From contig OZ234493.1 of the NCBI GenBank assembly GCA_965153455.1, positions 29,936,213-30,000,212 on the forward strand: 64,000 nt of DNA, in the 5' to 3' direction. A program made the position numbers and the translations under genes. This document shows, piece by piece, positions 49,621 to 59,756 of the stretch. Each line of letters starts with the position of its first letter. Position 1 is the first letter of the stretch. The notes below the pieces were generated by a model. It was not told the DNA's origin and made no database searches. It saw only the letters and a list, made by a program, of their open reading frames with translations. This DNA comes from Sphagnum compactum. Taxonomy: Eukaryota; Bryophyta; Sphagnopsida; Sphagnales.

Positions 49621-49939
49621 AAGCTCCAAATGGGCTGAGCATTTTAGGGTTGGTCCTAACTTTAGGTTTAAGACAATCAACATGATCATGCACATTGTTT
49701 AAATACATATACTTATGTGGCCCATCATGGGTCTCACTAGAGAATGAAAAGTTGTCCACTTGCAATTTCCCACCCAAAAAGAGCCAAAAAAAATCTTGGC
49801 TTTTAGAATTGTGAAACCAATGCTTTCTACAATGTGTCTCCTTTGCTAGGGATGAAAGAAAATCCAGGAGCTTCCTTGTATGGATTTTTGGCCATCACTA
49901 GATAACATTTCTTTGAGCTTTCTTGGGGATGAGGAGGCA

Positions 49940-50095
49940 CTGATGGATGAAAATAACACAAGCTTCTTTTTGAGGAATGACATGTGTGGATGAAAAAAAC
50001 ACGAGCTTCTTTTCGAGGAATGGCATGTATGGATGAACAAAAAAACACGAGCTTCTTTTTGAGGAATGACATCTATGGATGAAAATCTGGGGAGC
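49940..50095. repeat. ~56-bp tandem repeat, 3 copies
   Basis: AGCTTCTTTT.GAGGAATG.CAT.TATGGATGAA repeats three times. On the minus strand it reads as Ser-Lys-Arg/Phe-Ile-His-Thr-Cys-rich peptides in two frames, which is why several overlapping frames are open at 49827-50377. No evidence of a gene. Confidence 0.85.
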
Positions 50096-50850
50096 TTCCT
50101 TAGGAAGAAATTTGATGAAGCTACATGATTATGAAAATTCAAGGAGATTGTAGAATAAAATAAAAATTTGAAGGGGAAGGCATCTAGGGGAACTTTGGTA
50201 CACTGCCTTGAATGCATTTTCAAGGGATTTGCACAATGGATGACAATGGAGGATAATGCATCCCCATTCCCAAAGGAAAACATCCAAGTAAAATTGCATA
50301 ATGGATGAATGTCCAATGAAGTTTGGCCCATTTACCAAAGAAAAGCAATTGGGGAAGTTGCATAAGGGTTGCGACATCCATCCATCTCAAAAGTTGATTC
50401 ACTTTTCCTAGGATAGTAGAAGGGTGAAAAGTGGATGAAACCCCCATTGTTTGATTGATTGCCTCATGTTCAACTTTGCTAGATTCATCATCCCTTGTCC
50501 AAATTTGCAAAAATTTAAAGCATTTTCATATGAGTTAATACTATTGGGAAGACATATTATTACTTTTGAAAAAATGAACCTAAATCCTTCCACCCACACT
50601 CCAAAGGATTGCTCCTAAAGCAATGCATGACAAATCTTTCATTGAAAAGAATTTAATTCAATGATTAAATTATTTTTTGTAATTTTTTTGTAATCAGTTT
50701 TATCTTTTCAAAAGATAGTTTTTTAATAAAATTTAAATTTATGTCATTTTTGTTCCATTAAATTTTTTTTCATTATTGATTTGGTTGGCAAAATGTCAAC
50801 AAAAGTTTGATCAATTAAATAAGCTCAGAACAAAAAACAAATAGACCCAA

Positions 50851-50876
50851 TATATATATATATATATATATATATA
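50851..50876. repeat. (TA)n microsatellite
   Basis: Thirteen TA units in AT-rich spacer. Confidence 0.9.
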
Positions 50877-51159
50877 GTGTAAGAAAAGCAACAAGATAAA
50901 AACAAATAAAAACATTGAAAGAATGCACCATAAACAAGAAAAAACAATTCTAAAATAAAATTTCATCTATGACGAATTATAATCCAAGTATTTGAGAATT
51001 TTGAGAAAGAGGGAGGGGGATGGGGGCAAGTGGACGAGATGCCCCCCCAGGATGATGACCGGCGGGTATCTCTCCCTCATTTCTAAAGAACCGCCCAAGC
51101 ACTGACTGACACAGGCACATTTGAAAAGTCGTTCAGATGACACCTTCCCCAGCCGCTAC

Positions 51160-51187
51160 AAGGTAGGTAGGTAGGTAGGTAGGTAAG
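51160..51187. repeat. (AGGT)n microsatellite upstream of MIZ1
   Basis: About seven AGGT units some 700 bases before the MIZ1 start codon. The following ~650 bases are CT-rich and could be promoter or leader; no clear TATA box was identified. Confidence 0.8.
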
Positions 51188-51886
51188 TATCGTGCAAGGA
51201 ATAGTCTCTGTCCATTCTGCCCTTTTTGCAGACGTGCAGTTCCATGGCCCTTCCCCTAATCCAAATTAAGGTGCTTAATCCCAAATTAAGGTCCTTAATC
51301 CCATCCCTCCCGCCCGGCCTCCCCACCCCTCTCTCTCTCTCTCGCCCTCGCCCTTCCTCCTTAACGCACGGCCCTTGTTCTGCTCTCTGTCTCTGCGCTC
51401 CTCTCCTCTCTTGTGCACCGTTTCTGCCGTTGCCAGAGCCGTGCACTTTTCGCTTGCTTGAACCTTTTTTTTCCTTTTTTTCCTCCTGTTGAAGTTCGTG
51501 TCGCTGTTGTTCTTGCTCTTGAATCTTCTTCCGGCTCGTTGCTGTGCCAGTTTACTTTCTGGGTTTGTTTCTTCCGTTGTGAGAACCTGCTGTTTTGTTG
51601 TGCAAAGCTGGAAGGGAAGAAGGGGGACAACGGTAGTTTCTTCCGCTTTTCCTTTTTCTTTGCGAATGACTTGTGTGAATGAGCTCGCGAACAATAACTT
51701 GGGTGCTGCTCAATTGCCCGGATTTTCGATGGTGCAATTGTGAAGAGAGATTAGCTGCTTGAGTCAAGCTTGAGCAGACGCGATCATGTCTGGAAGAGGA
51801 GGAGGAGGAGGAGGAGGATAGAGAGGCAGGGAAGAGACGAGAAAAGATTCAGCTAAGCAAGCTGACTCAAGGAGTTGTTTGTAGCG

Positions 51887-53169
51887 ATGGCAATGAATGC
51901 AAGTTACTTGCCGGCAAAGTCCAACGCGCATCTCTACTTCATGGACCCGCCTGCAGCTGTGGAATGCCACAAGGACATACGCTACTGGGCCTCACTGCGC
52001 GACTTTCTTCTTGTCCTCTTCCGCTGTTACGGGAAGACGGGAAGAGATCATCATCGCGCTACTCCTACTATCACTAGTGTCAGCAATCACAACAAAGTCG
52101 AGAAAGAAAGAGAAGCGGCGGAGTCTTTCCTGGGCGCCACTGTTACCGGCACTCTCTATGGTCAAAGGTAGGCAAGAAGAGGAAGAGAATACACATTGCT
52201 TGTTTGTTCTGGTCGGCACTCCCCTTTGTTTGCGTAGTAGCAATTGCAAAGACAAGAACAGCAAGCTTGAGCCAAGACTTGGGTTGGTGTGCAGGAAAGG
52301 GAGGGTGACATTCTGTGTGCAAGGAGATTCCAGGAGCGCTCCTCTCTTGTTACTGGAGTTTGCAATGCCCACCCATTCGCTGGTACGAGAGATGTCTTCT
52401 GGGCTGTTACGAATTGCCTTGGAGTGTAAGAAGAACAAGCTTGGCAAGGACTTGAAAGCAGGCGGACTCTTCGCAGAGCCTGTGTGGACAATGTTCTGCA
52501 ATGGCCGCAAGGTGAGCCACAGACATTGTCGATTTCTTTTTGTTGGAGGTGTCTGGGAGAATATACCCATCTGCTGCTTCTTTTTCTTCTTGTGGGTGTG
52601 CGGGAAAATGCCCGTCTGCTGCTTCTCTTTCTACTTCTGGGTGTTTGGGAGAATACCCATCTGCTGTTTCTTTTTCTTCTTCTGGGTGTTTTGGGAGAAT
52701 ATACCCATCTGCTGCTTCTTTTTCTTCTTCTGGTGTGTTTGGGAGACTACCCGTCTGCTGCTTCTTTTTCTTCCTGTGGGTGTTTGGGAGAATACCCATC
52801 TGCTGCTTTGGCATTGAGAAGAATCGTCTGATGTAGAGCTCGGAATCCTTGTGGGTGTTTGTTTCTGTGCAATCAATGCAGGTCGGCTTGGCAATTAAGC
52901 GGCAGTTTGTAGATGCAGACAGGGAAGTGCTAGGGCTGATGCAGTCAGTAACCATGGGTGCCGGTGTCATCCCTGCTGTTGCTGCTGCTGCTGAAGAGGG
53001 CAGCAAAGGTGGTGGTGGTGTACGTGACTCATCATCAGATGAAGAGATTATGTACATGCGGGCACGGTATGAGAGGGGGAGTTTCTCAGCTGATAACCTC
53101 TCTTTCCACATGATCAACCCCAATGGATCCCAAGGCCAGGAGCTCAGCATTTTCTTCATTCGTGTGTGA
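51887..53169 (+). CDS. MIZU-KUSSEI1-like protein (DUF617)
   Basis: Plant-specific family; Arabidopsis MIZ1 is an ER-associated protein needed for root hydrotropism, and paralogues are uncharacterised. Three exons, 51887-52167, 52295-52511 and 52882-53169, join in phase to 261 aa (family about 250-300). The MIZ domain runs from about residue 87 to the end: VTGTLYGQRKGRVTF, SAPLLLLEFAMPTHSLVREM, GLLRIALEC, LFAEPVWTMFCNGRKVG, QSVTMGAGVIPA, IMYMRARYERG, FHMINPNGSQGQELSIFFIRV. The N-terminal ~85 residues are variable, as usual. A Gly/Ser/Asp-rich loop (GSKGGGGVRDSSSDEE) precedes the YMRA motif. First ATG in frame used; a second in-frame Met follows two codons later. The second intron (52512-52881) holds a minisatellite. 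No signal peptide or membrane segment is evident. Confidence 0.92.
52552..52812. repeat. 45-48-bp minisatellite in MIZ1 intron 2
   Basis: Six copies of GGGTGTTTGGGAGAATACCC..TCTGCTGCTTCTTTTTCTTC with CTGCTG at about 52571, 52616, 52661, 52709, 52755 and 52800. Spacing is 45, 45, 48, 46, 45: mostly multiples of three, which keeps long repetitive frames open on both strands. It lies fully between the donor at 52512 and the acceptor at 52881. Confidence 0.93.
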
Positions 53170-53778
53170 ACCATGATCAGACTTTTCTTAAAGCATCAGA
53201 GCTTGCTTCTCTTCAGCTCTTCTTGTATCATAGTGGCATTGGAAAAAAAATCCATGCAGTTTCTTTGGAGTCTTTCAATGGCAAATATTCCATCATGTGG
53301 ATAGAGAAAAGGGAGAGAGAGATATTGACTCTGGCACCACTGCAACATCTGTGACACATAGCTCTCGCAAACTCCCAATTCAGCTCTGTTTGGATCTTGT
53401 TGGGCAGGCTCACTCACCCATGAGCTCCATCTGAAGTGCTGACCATCACGACAGGGTGGGGGCAGCTCAGACTGTGCAAGAGAGGACGGATATTTGGTGG
53501 GATTCCTATGTGATTTTTAGGTTTGGCAGTCACCACCTGTTGCCACTGCCACTGCTGCTTGCAGTTGCTACACATCCTTTTTCATAAGAGGAGATACTTT
53601 CAAGGAGATAATTGAGATTGTAGCTGCCATGGAGGGGATTTGTACAAAATTGATGATAGGACATTGTCCAAGCAAGGGTTTGAGGAAATGTTGCGTTTAA
53701 CAATTGAAGCTTGTGTTTGATTAAATGGTTTGAGCCCAGCTGCAACAAACATCTTCAAGTGCAGGTCTCGTGCAGGTG

Positions 53779-53880
53779 CCTTGAAGGTTGTTGTTGATGT
53801 CAATGTCTGGTTGCTTGAAGGGTGTTGTCAATGTCAATGTTTGGGTGTTTGATGGGTTATGTCAATGTTCATTTGCTTGG
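53779..53880. repeat. ~42-bp tandem repeat, ~2.5 copies
   Basis: TTGAAGG.TGTTGT..ATGTCAATGT.TGG recurs three times downstream of MIZ1, probably in or near its 3' UTR. Confidence 0.75.
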
Positions 53881-54462
53881 CATGTGCTTAGTCTCCCTTG
53901 CTCATTGAGTCCTACTCTGATTTCTGGCTGGGATTTCTGTGACAGAGATCTGGGCAGTTGTATTGATTGTTGTGTTTTGCTGCTATGAAACAGAAAATAC
54001 ATCACATGATTCCACCACAACCTTCAGCAGATTTTGGAGACGAAGTTTGCAGTGTTTTTTCCATTTTGATTTGCAGTGTACTTTTTAGCTTCAATCAGCT
54101 GTGGATTGTATGATTTAATGCAGATCCATAGTTGGAGTGGTGGCCAACCATTGCGACCAAATGAAGGCAGTTTATGGAGAGTAGTCTTGTGCTCGTCACA
54201 ATTTGAGAGTGAACTCAAGAAATGGATTCATGTGAAAAACTTTGCTACTTTTGAATATCTGTGAATATATATATATATATCGTTGCAATCTGTGAATGTC
54301 TATCACTGTCGGAGAGTAAAATCTCAAGAGACAGGATCAATGCTTAAGAAATTTGGTACAAAAGGTAAATAAATAATAGTATGTTGCACTGAGGATCAAT
54401 CTCCAAATTGCTCAGAACACTATAACTTAATCTTGACTCAAATTTGTAGTCCCTGATTTTAC

Positions 54463-54775
54463 TCCTAGTTTTGGGAGGTTTTGAAAACTGAATACTCACT
54501 CTGTTTTTGGGTCTCTCTTCTTCTCCATCCACACTTTGAAACAATATATGGGTCTGGTGTTTTTTTCTCCTAGTTTTTGATGGTTTGGAAAACTTTTTAC
54601 TGTCTGTCTCTGTATCTCTCTTCTTCCCACACTTTATAAAACAATAGGTATATGGGTCTGGTATTTTTGTTCCTAGTTTTGGGTGGTTTTGAAAATTTAT
54701 TACTCTCTATTTTGTGTCTCTTCTTCTCCATCCACACCTTAAAACAATAACTACATGGGTCTGGTGTGTTTTGCT
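54463..54775. repeat. ~104-bp tandem repeat, 3 copies
   Basis: TCCTAGTTTT.G..GGTTTTGAAAA..TCTCTTCTTC..CCACAC..AAAACAATA..ATGGGTCTGGT at about 54463, 54568 and 54671. T-rich and non-coding. Confidence 0.88.
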
Positions 54776-55370
54776 CATGTAATCTAAGCATGATGCAAGA
54801 AAAAACAGCTTTGCTGGTGCAATGTATGTCACTACTTACCCAGATGTTTGCCCGATTCAAGCTTCAGATGGGTTGTTGTCACAAGTCTGCTGAACTTGAG
54901 CTTTGAAATTGCAAACAAACACGAGTGTACATATGTATGTATGTATGTATAGTTATGGCAGAAAATACGACGAGAGTAGTGTCGATCTTGCACAAACAAC
55001 ATCATCTCGTAAATGGATGAAAGTCGCGAACGTGAACTTTGATCCCCGAACGTCGCCACTCGTCAATGTACTCTTGTTCTTGTTCTTCTTCTCTCTCTCG
55101 CGACATAGCTCCGAGATTTGCATATCCGCCTTGCACTGCTTGTCGCGGACTCGCGTGCGAGACTGCTTTCGATTACAGCAGCTCTTACTCTTTTAGACCC
55201 ACGCCTGGGTTCTGGTATTTTTGATTTTAGCATTTTTTTCTCTTTGGGTGTTGGGTTAAGGATTTCTCGCTTTCATCCTGTTAGGGTTTGGTGCAGAGGA
55301 CCTAGTAGAAGTTGGCAGCAGCAGATCGGACACAATTTGTTTTTGGGGCGTGTGGCCTTGAAGAAGAAAG

Positions 55371-55970
55371 ATGAAGATGGAAACGGGGTTGCCGGTGTCG
55401 CAAGGGACCGGAGTTGCTTCCACTCCTGCAGGCCGTGCCTTTATGTCACGGGGACGAGAGGCCGTGCGATTTGCCCTAGCGCAGAAGCGTCCATGGGGAG
55501 AAATGGTAGATCGGTCTTCGTTCGCCAAGCCTGAATCCCTCGGGGATGCCACGACGCGGATTCGGAAGAATATGAGTCACTTCCGCATCAACTACGGCAT
55601 TATTATTGTGGACGTTGTTGCATTGAGCTTGGTGTTGCATCCGGTGTCCCTTTTCATGTTAGGGTTAGTGCTTGCGGGATGGACTTATCTCTACCTTGTG
55701 CGCACGGAGCCCTTGGTAGCGTTCGGAAGGACTTTCAGTGAGCGGGAGATTCTTGTCATCATGGGTGTGCTCTCCATTGTGGTGGTGCTGATGACCAATG
55801 TGGGATACATATTGATGTCCGCCTTATTGGTAGGATTTCTTATCACTGCTGCCCATGGTGCTTTCCGTGTACCTGATGATCTCTTCCTTGACGATCAGGA
55901 GGCCTCTGGGGGTTTCCTATCATTCCTTGGCTCTGGAGCCACTGGTGTTCCCATGGTATCTCATGTGTAG
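55371..55970 (+). CDS. PRA1 family protein (prenylated Rab acceptor), B-type
   Basis: Small endomembrane protein that binds prenylated Rab GTPases and assists their recruitment in ER-Golgi-endosome traffic. Single exon, 199 aa, typical for plant PRA1 genes, which are mostly intronless. The family signature PWGEMVDRSSFAKPES..RIRKN..FRINY spans residues 41-75; two long hydrophobic hairpins follow (about 76-110 and 126-164) separated by RTEPLVAFGRTFSERE, and the C-terminal DLFLDDQE motif is at 170-177. The start at 55371 is the first ATG; a second in-frame ATG two codons later is possible. The stop is followed directly by 21 C. Not linked functionally to its neighbours. Confidence 0.94.
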   Translation: MKMETGLPVSQGTGVASTPAGRAFMSRGREAVRFALAQKRPWGEMVDRSSFAKPESLGDATTRIRKNMSHFRINYGIIIVDVVALSLVLHPVSLFMLGLVLAGWTYLYLVRTEPLVAFGRTFSEREILVIMGVLSIVVVLMTNVGYILMSALLVGFLITAAHGAFRVPDDLFLDDQEASGGFLSFLGSGATGVPMVSHV

Positions 55971-55971
55971 A

Positions 55972-55992
55972 CCCCCCCCCCCCCCCCCCCCC
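55972..55992. repeat. Poly-C tract (21 C) after PRA1 stop codon
   Basis: Starts two bases after the stop codon, so it lies in the 3' UTR. A further C-rich stretch follows to 56005. Confidence 0.9.
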
Positions 55993-56005
55993 ATCTCCCC
56001 CCCTC

Positions 56006-56692
56006 CTTTTTCGAGCTTGCAGGCACATTTTGTGTCATGTTCCTCCACACATCAAACTTGAGTAGGTCATTCATTTCCTCAGGCCCACCCTTGTTGAGAC
56101 TCCCTTTCAGAGATTGCATCCTGGGCATATAAGCTCAACTCTCCTTTGTTGCAGCTAGGGTGGTGAGAAGAGACAAGAGACTTTCAATTAGGTTTGGATT
56201 TCCAGATGGGTTCAGAGCACCCTAGTTCTCTTCACAGGTGTGAGCATCTCTTAAATTCAGGATTCTCAACTTTATTAATGCAATATAGGTTCAACCCACA
56301 GTAAGAGATGCACCCATCCATTGAGTGTGGTGCACAAAGAGCTGGGGTCTTGTTAACAATTTCTCTCAGAGTATCAACGTTTCAGTCTTTCTTTCTGTAC
56401 ATTGAGGTCTGGAAGTACACCTGCTTTTTCACAACGTCTGGGCATGCATATTATCCAATATTGCATACGCTGATTGAAACTCTTTGGCACTACCCTTCTT
56501 CCTAAGTTGTGTTCAAAGTTCTCAAATTCTTAGATGGCCTTAACTTATGTGTAGCTCTCATCTCTTGCATGTCAACCTAGCAGATTAGTTCAATAGCAAT
56601 ACCTAGGTACTCATATCTAGGTACTTTGACAACTATAAGCTTGTTGTTGATGCTTGCTGTTTGAGAATTTTTGGCATCACAATCACACTGTC

Positions 56693-56735
<43 letters not shown>

Positions 56736-57150
56736 GGGCTCTCATTTCATGAACTAGAAGCTCTAATTGCAGACTCCTTTTAAGAGTTTTGCCATGGATG
56801 TCAGGTCCTGGTCAAGGTCATTGCAGCATATTCTGGTCAGGTCTTGTTTTTGGTCTAGTCTGGTCTCCAATATGCATGGTAGCAGCATTTCTGGCTACAT
56901 CAAGTTGCTCTTGCTTTTTTTTGTCAATCACTAATCTCTTGTATTCATTGAGGGTGAGAAGGTGACATGCACAAGCAGGTCTAAGAGCCTCTTGTGCGAC
57001 AGGTTGTTCTTGAGTTTCACACAACTCTTACTGACAACAGCTTATTTCTCAACATGAATATGTGATTGGGAGCTCACATAGCTTCCAAGCAGAGCAAGCA
57101 TATATAGAGTGTTTTCACCTATACAAGACCCAAATATTGATTCTCTATCC
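56006..57150. other. Spacer PRA1 to AP2/ERF, first part
   Basis: PRA1 3' flank. Contains a long (GA)n at 56697-56733 and no recognisable gene on either strand. Confidence 0.6.
56697..56733. repeat. (GA)n microsatellite
   Basis: About eighteen GA units in spacer. Confidence 0.9.
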
Positions 57151-57336
57151 TCCATGCGTGCTCTGCACATGCATGGCTGGTTAAGGAGCTGAAGATGACA
57201 CTGATGCTAATGATCCAACAACCCACAGAAGGGTCATCTACCCTCCATGTGTGCTCTGCACATGCATGGCTGGTTAAGGGGCTGAAGATGACACTGATGC
57301 TAATGATCCAACCACCCACAGAAGAATTTTATGATG
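57151..57336. repeat. 93-bp tandem duplication
   Basis: Two copies with few differences of a unit running TCCATG.GTGCTCTGCACATGCATGG..GAAGATGACACTGATGC..CCACAGAAG. Confidence 0.92.
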
Positions 57337-57616
57337 CAGAACACAGCATTATCACATATGCTCTGTTGTCCAGGGCTTGCCCAGATCCAGACAAGAGTTG
57401 TGAGAGCTTTTCCCATCTGCTCTGTATATTTCTTTGTTGTCCAATTTCTTCATGTGTATCCAGATACTGCAATTTCTTCATGGGTGTCCAGATCCACATC
57501 CACTGCACATTCACTTTCACATTGTACTGGTTTAGAAAGGCTGTGAAGACTTATGAAATATGAGACCTGTAAAAGCAGATCAGAAACACAAGTTGAATGA
57601 GTGAAACTGTCATTCT

Positions 57617-57855
57617 GGGAAATGCAAAGAGATTCACCTGACCCAAACTCTGGTGACTTGAAAGATCTCCAGTTGTGTAAGACATACACAGTGTTCATCA
57701 GACAGTAACAATATCAAAGACAAGGGTTGCAGCCATGGGAAATGCAAGACTCACCTGGTCCCAAACTCTGGCGACTTGAAAAGATCACTGGATGTATAAC
57801 AACAACAACGAGACATGGTCATGATCATCAGATAGTCACAAGATTGATGAGAAGG
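57617..57855. repeat. ~120-bp tandem duplication
   Basis: Two diverged copies of a unit with GGGAAATGCAA..TTCACCTG..CCAAACTCTGG.GACTTGAAA..GATC and AAGGGTTGCA. Confidence 0.85.
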
Positions 57856-57959
57856 GTTGCAACAAATCCTGAGGTTTCTTTTGTGAAGAATTGCCTTGAA
57901 CACAAACAAGCCAGTTAAAACTGGTTGAAAGCTCAGCCTAGTCTGCCACTCTTGAATGA

Positions 57960-58250
57960 AGTTCTCCTTCCTGCTGTACATTTTTGGCTTCATCAGCAAT
58001 CCCATCTATCTCTAGAAGCAAAAGAATCTGCCACACAAATGGAGTGGCTTCCTGCTTACATTTTTGCTTCAGCAGCAATCCCATCTATCTCTAGAAGTTG
58101 AAAATTTTTGCCACTTGGGCGGAGTGACTTCCTGCTGTACATTGCATCAGCAGCAATCCCATCTATCTTAGAAGCAAAAGAATAAGCCACTCAAATGGAG
58201 TGACTTCCTGCTGTACAAAATTGCTTCAGCAGCAATCCCAGCTATTTTGG
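57960..58250. repeat. ~79-bp tandem repeat, 4 copies
   Basis: CTTCCTGCTGTACA..TTGCTTCAGCAGCAATCCCATCTATCT..AGAAG recurs with the CAGCAATCCCA word at about 57993, 58073, 58151 and 58231. It ends about 300 bases from the AP2/ERF stop codon and could be part of that gene's 3' UTR. Confidence 0.9.
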
Positions 58251-58547
58251 AGGAAAATAACACTTGGGCAAACCCCAATTGTCCCTACCTACTGCTGCGA
58301 GCTTTAATGGGTTGCCTGATGTGTCAGTACGCTTCTCTGAAGTTGATTGAAGCAAGCTCCATAGAGAGGAAGAAATGTAAATTACACAGAAGCTTACAAA
58401 TGTTCTCCTGATGTGAGAGTGATCAATCGTGTTCTGGAGAGGCGTTGTTGTTGTAGCGGTCCGTGACTTGGTTGTCGTCGTCCATGTACAACGCACATCG
58501 CGGAGAAAATATAGAGATGAAATGGGTGCAAAAAAGGCTTTCCACCT

Positions 58548-59756
58548 TCACTTGCAATTCGACGACTTCCTTCTCTTGTAAGGACTGAAAAACCATCCGC
58601 CGGAAGAAGAGCCGGAGGATGACGCCTGCTCTTGGACTGCAGATGTGAGCTTTGATGGGACACCCGATGGCCACGCTCTCTCTGCATTTCTCTTTGCCTC
58701 CGTCTTCACAAATTCGACGCTGACCTCCTTCGGTCCTTTATTGATTTCTGGAAACAGTTTAGGAGAGTCAGGGAAGTTGTAGGGAGTCTTGCATTTGTGG
58801 TAGTAGAAAATCCCGGCATCATAAGCACGCGCAGCCTCCTCCCGTGTGCAGTATGTGCCCAGCCAGACCGTCCTCTTTGCGCTTGGAGGCCTGATCTCAG
58901 AGATCCACTTATTGTCCTTTTGCCGGATTCCTTTGAACTCACGGGTGAACGCTGTTCTCTGGACTCCCCGGGGCTCTTCTTGAAGCTCTCGAGATGCTGC
59001 GGTGCTAGCCGTTTCGTTCTCCGAGACTGAAGTGATTGATGATTCTCCTCGAGCCCCATCGCCCTCGGATTCAAATGCAAACCGGCCAACGTCCTCGTGC
59101 TGCGGCACCATCTCTGGTGCTGCTGCAGACTGGTTGATCCTGTGCTGCACTTCAGGTATTCCGTCCAGGATGTACATTTTGGAGTCTTCTTCCATCGCGA
59201 TCTGATTGAGACCGTTCCAAAGACGCGTGATATCGTCGTCTGGACTAGCCATGAAGAAAGGAGGAGGAAGAGTCGTAGTATTTTGTGATACAGTTGACAT
59301 GCACATCACATGCACTTGTTGTTCCTCGTTACCTCTACTTGATGACGTCCGCTTCGCAGTCTTGAAGCTGGTGGAGTTGAACTTTCTGTTGTGCGGCGGC
59401 TGGCTGATGTCGAGCGACGCGGATGGTACTCCAACACCCCGGCCAGGAAACGAGAGAGAATAGCGACAACCAGGCCGAGTGGATGATGCAGGTTGCGCAT
59501 TCGGCGGCGATGAGCATTCTCTCCACTTGCGGCTAGCAATTCTCGGCCACGTTGCGATACCGTTCACGAGAGATGAGAAGTGGCCGTTTCTTCGCGTCAA
59601 CAGCAACGGAAGGCATGAGAGGGACGACTTGCACGATCTCTGCTTCAAAGAACTCCAAAAGCCCTGTACAACGCGCTCAAAAGAGTCCTTGATGTCAGCC
59701 AGAAACTGGCATTGCCGGCGGGGCGCAGCAGCACACATCCCGATAGTCGATGCCAT
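58548..59756 (-). CDS. AP2/ERF transcription factor with a shortened AP2 domain
   Basis: Predicted DNA-binding transcription regulator. Uninterrupted 402-codon frame from ATG at 59756. One AP2 domain at residues 274-329: FKGIRQKDNKWISEIRPPS, then RTVWLGTYCTREEAARAYD and YNFPD. Compared with the canonical YRGVRQRPWGKW, the loop between the first two strands is one residue shorter and the conserved Trp of PWG is absent; the WLGT and AARAYD motifs are intact. Upstream are Ser/Thr-, Gln- and acid-rich stretches of low complexity (about 140-270) that could activate transcription; KRRK near the C-terminus is a likely nuclear signal. The N-terminal ~165 residues are Arg/Ser-rich and not recognisable; translation could instead begin at Met 169 (MASPDDDITRLWNGLNQ), which looks like a better-ordered start. 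Subfamily (ERF or DREB) cannot be assigned. Divergent spacer upstream is GC-rich. Confidence 0.85.
   Translation of the reverse strand: MASTIGMCAAAPRRQCQFLADIKDSFERVVQGFWSSLKQRSCKSSLSCLPLLLTRRNGHFSSLVNGIATWPRIASRKWRECSSPPNAQPASSTRPGCRYSLSFPGRGVGVPSASLDISQPPHNRKFNSTSFKTAKRTSSSRGNEEQQVHVMCMSTVSQNTTTLPPPFFMASPDDDITRLWNGLNQIAMEEDSKMYILDGIPEVQHRINQSAAAPEMVPQHEDVGRFAFESEGDGARGESSITSVSENETASTAASRELQEEPRGVQRTAFTREFKGIRQKDNKWISEIRPPSAKRTVWLGTYCTREEAARAYDAGIFYYHKCKTPYNFPDSPKLFPEINKGPKEVSVEFVKTEAKRNAERAWPSGVPSKLTSAVQEQASSSGSSSGGWFFSPYKRRKSSNCK

Larger units (their letters stand above)
53170..55370. other. Spacer MIZ1 to PRA1
   Basis: MIZ1 3' UTR plus PRA1 promoter and leader. Two tandem repeats are listed separately. 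A (TATG)n run lies at about 54929-54949. No gene recognised; short Phe/Leu-rich frames are not supported. Confidence 0.6.

Noticed and set aside
49827-50599. Overlapping minus-strand frames up to 161 codons
   Set aside because: Tandem 56-bp repeat; the same peptides appear in two frames and no domain is recognisable.
51897-52817. 306-codon plus-strand frame through the MIZ1 locus
   Set aside because: Runs in the wrong frame for exon 1 and reads through introns; it only coincides with the conserved frame in exon 2.
51992-53174. Long minus-strand frames (up to 255 codons) over MIZ1
   Set aside because: Antisense of conserved MIZ1 exons plus the 45-bp minisatellite, whose unit length keeps frames open artificially.
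58242-58687. Minus-strand frames overlapping the AP2/ERF 3' end
   Set aside because: Other-frame shadows of the AP2/ERF coding end and 3' flank.
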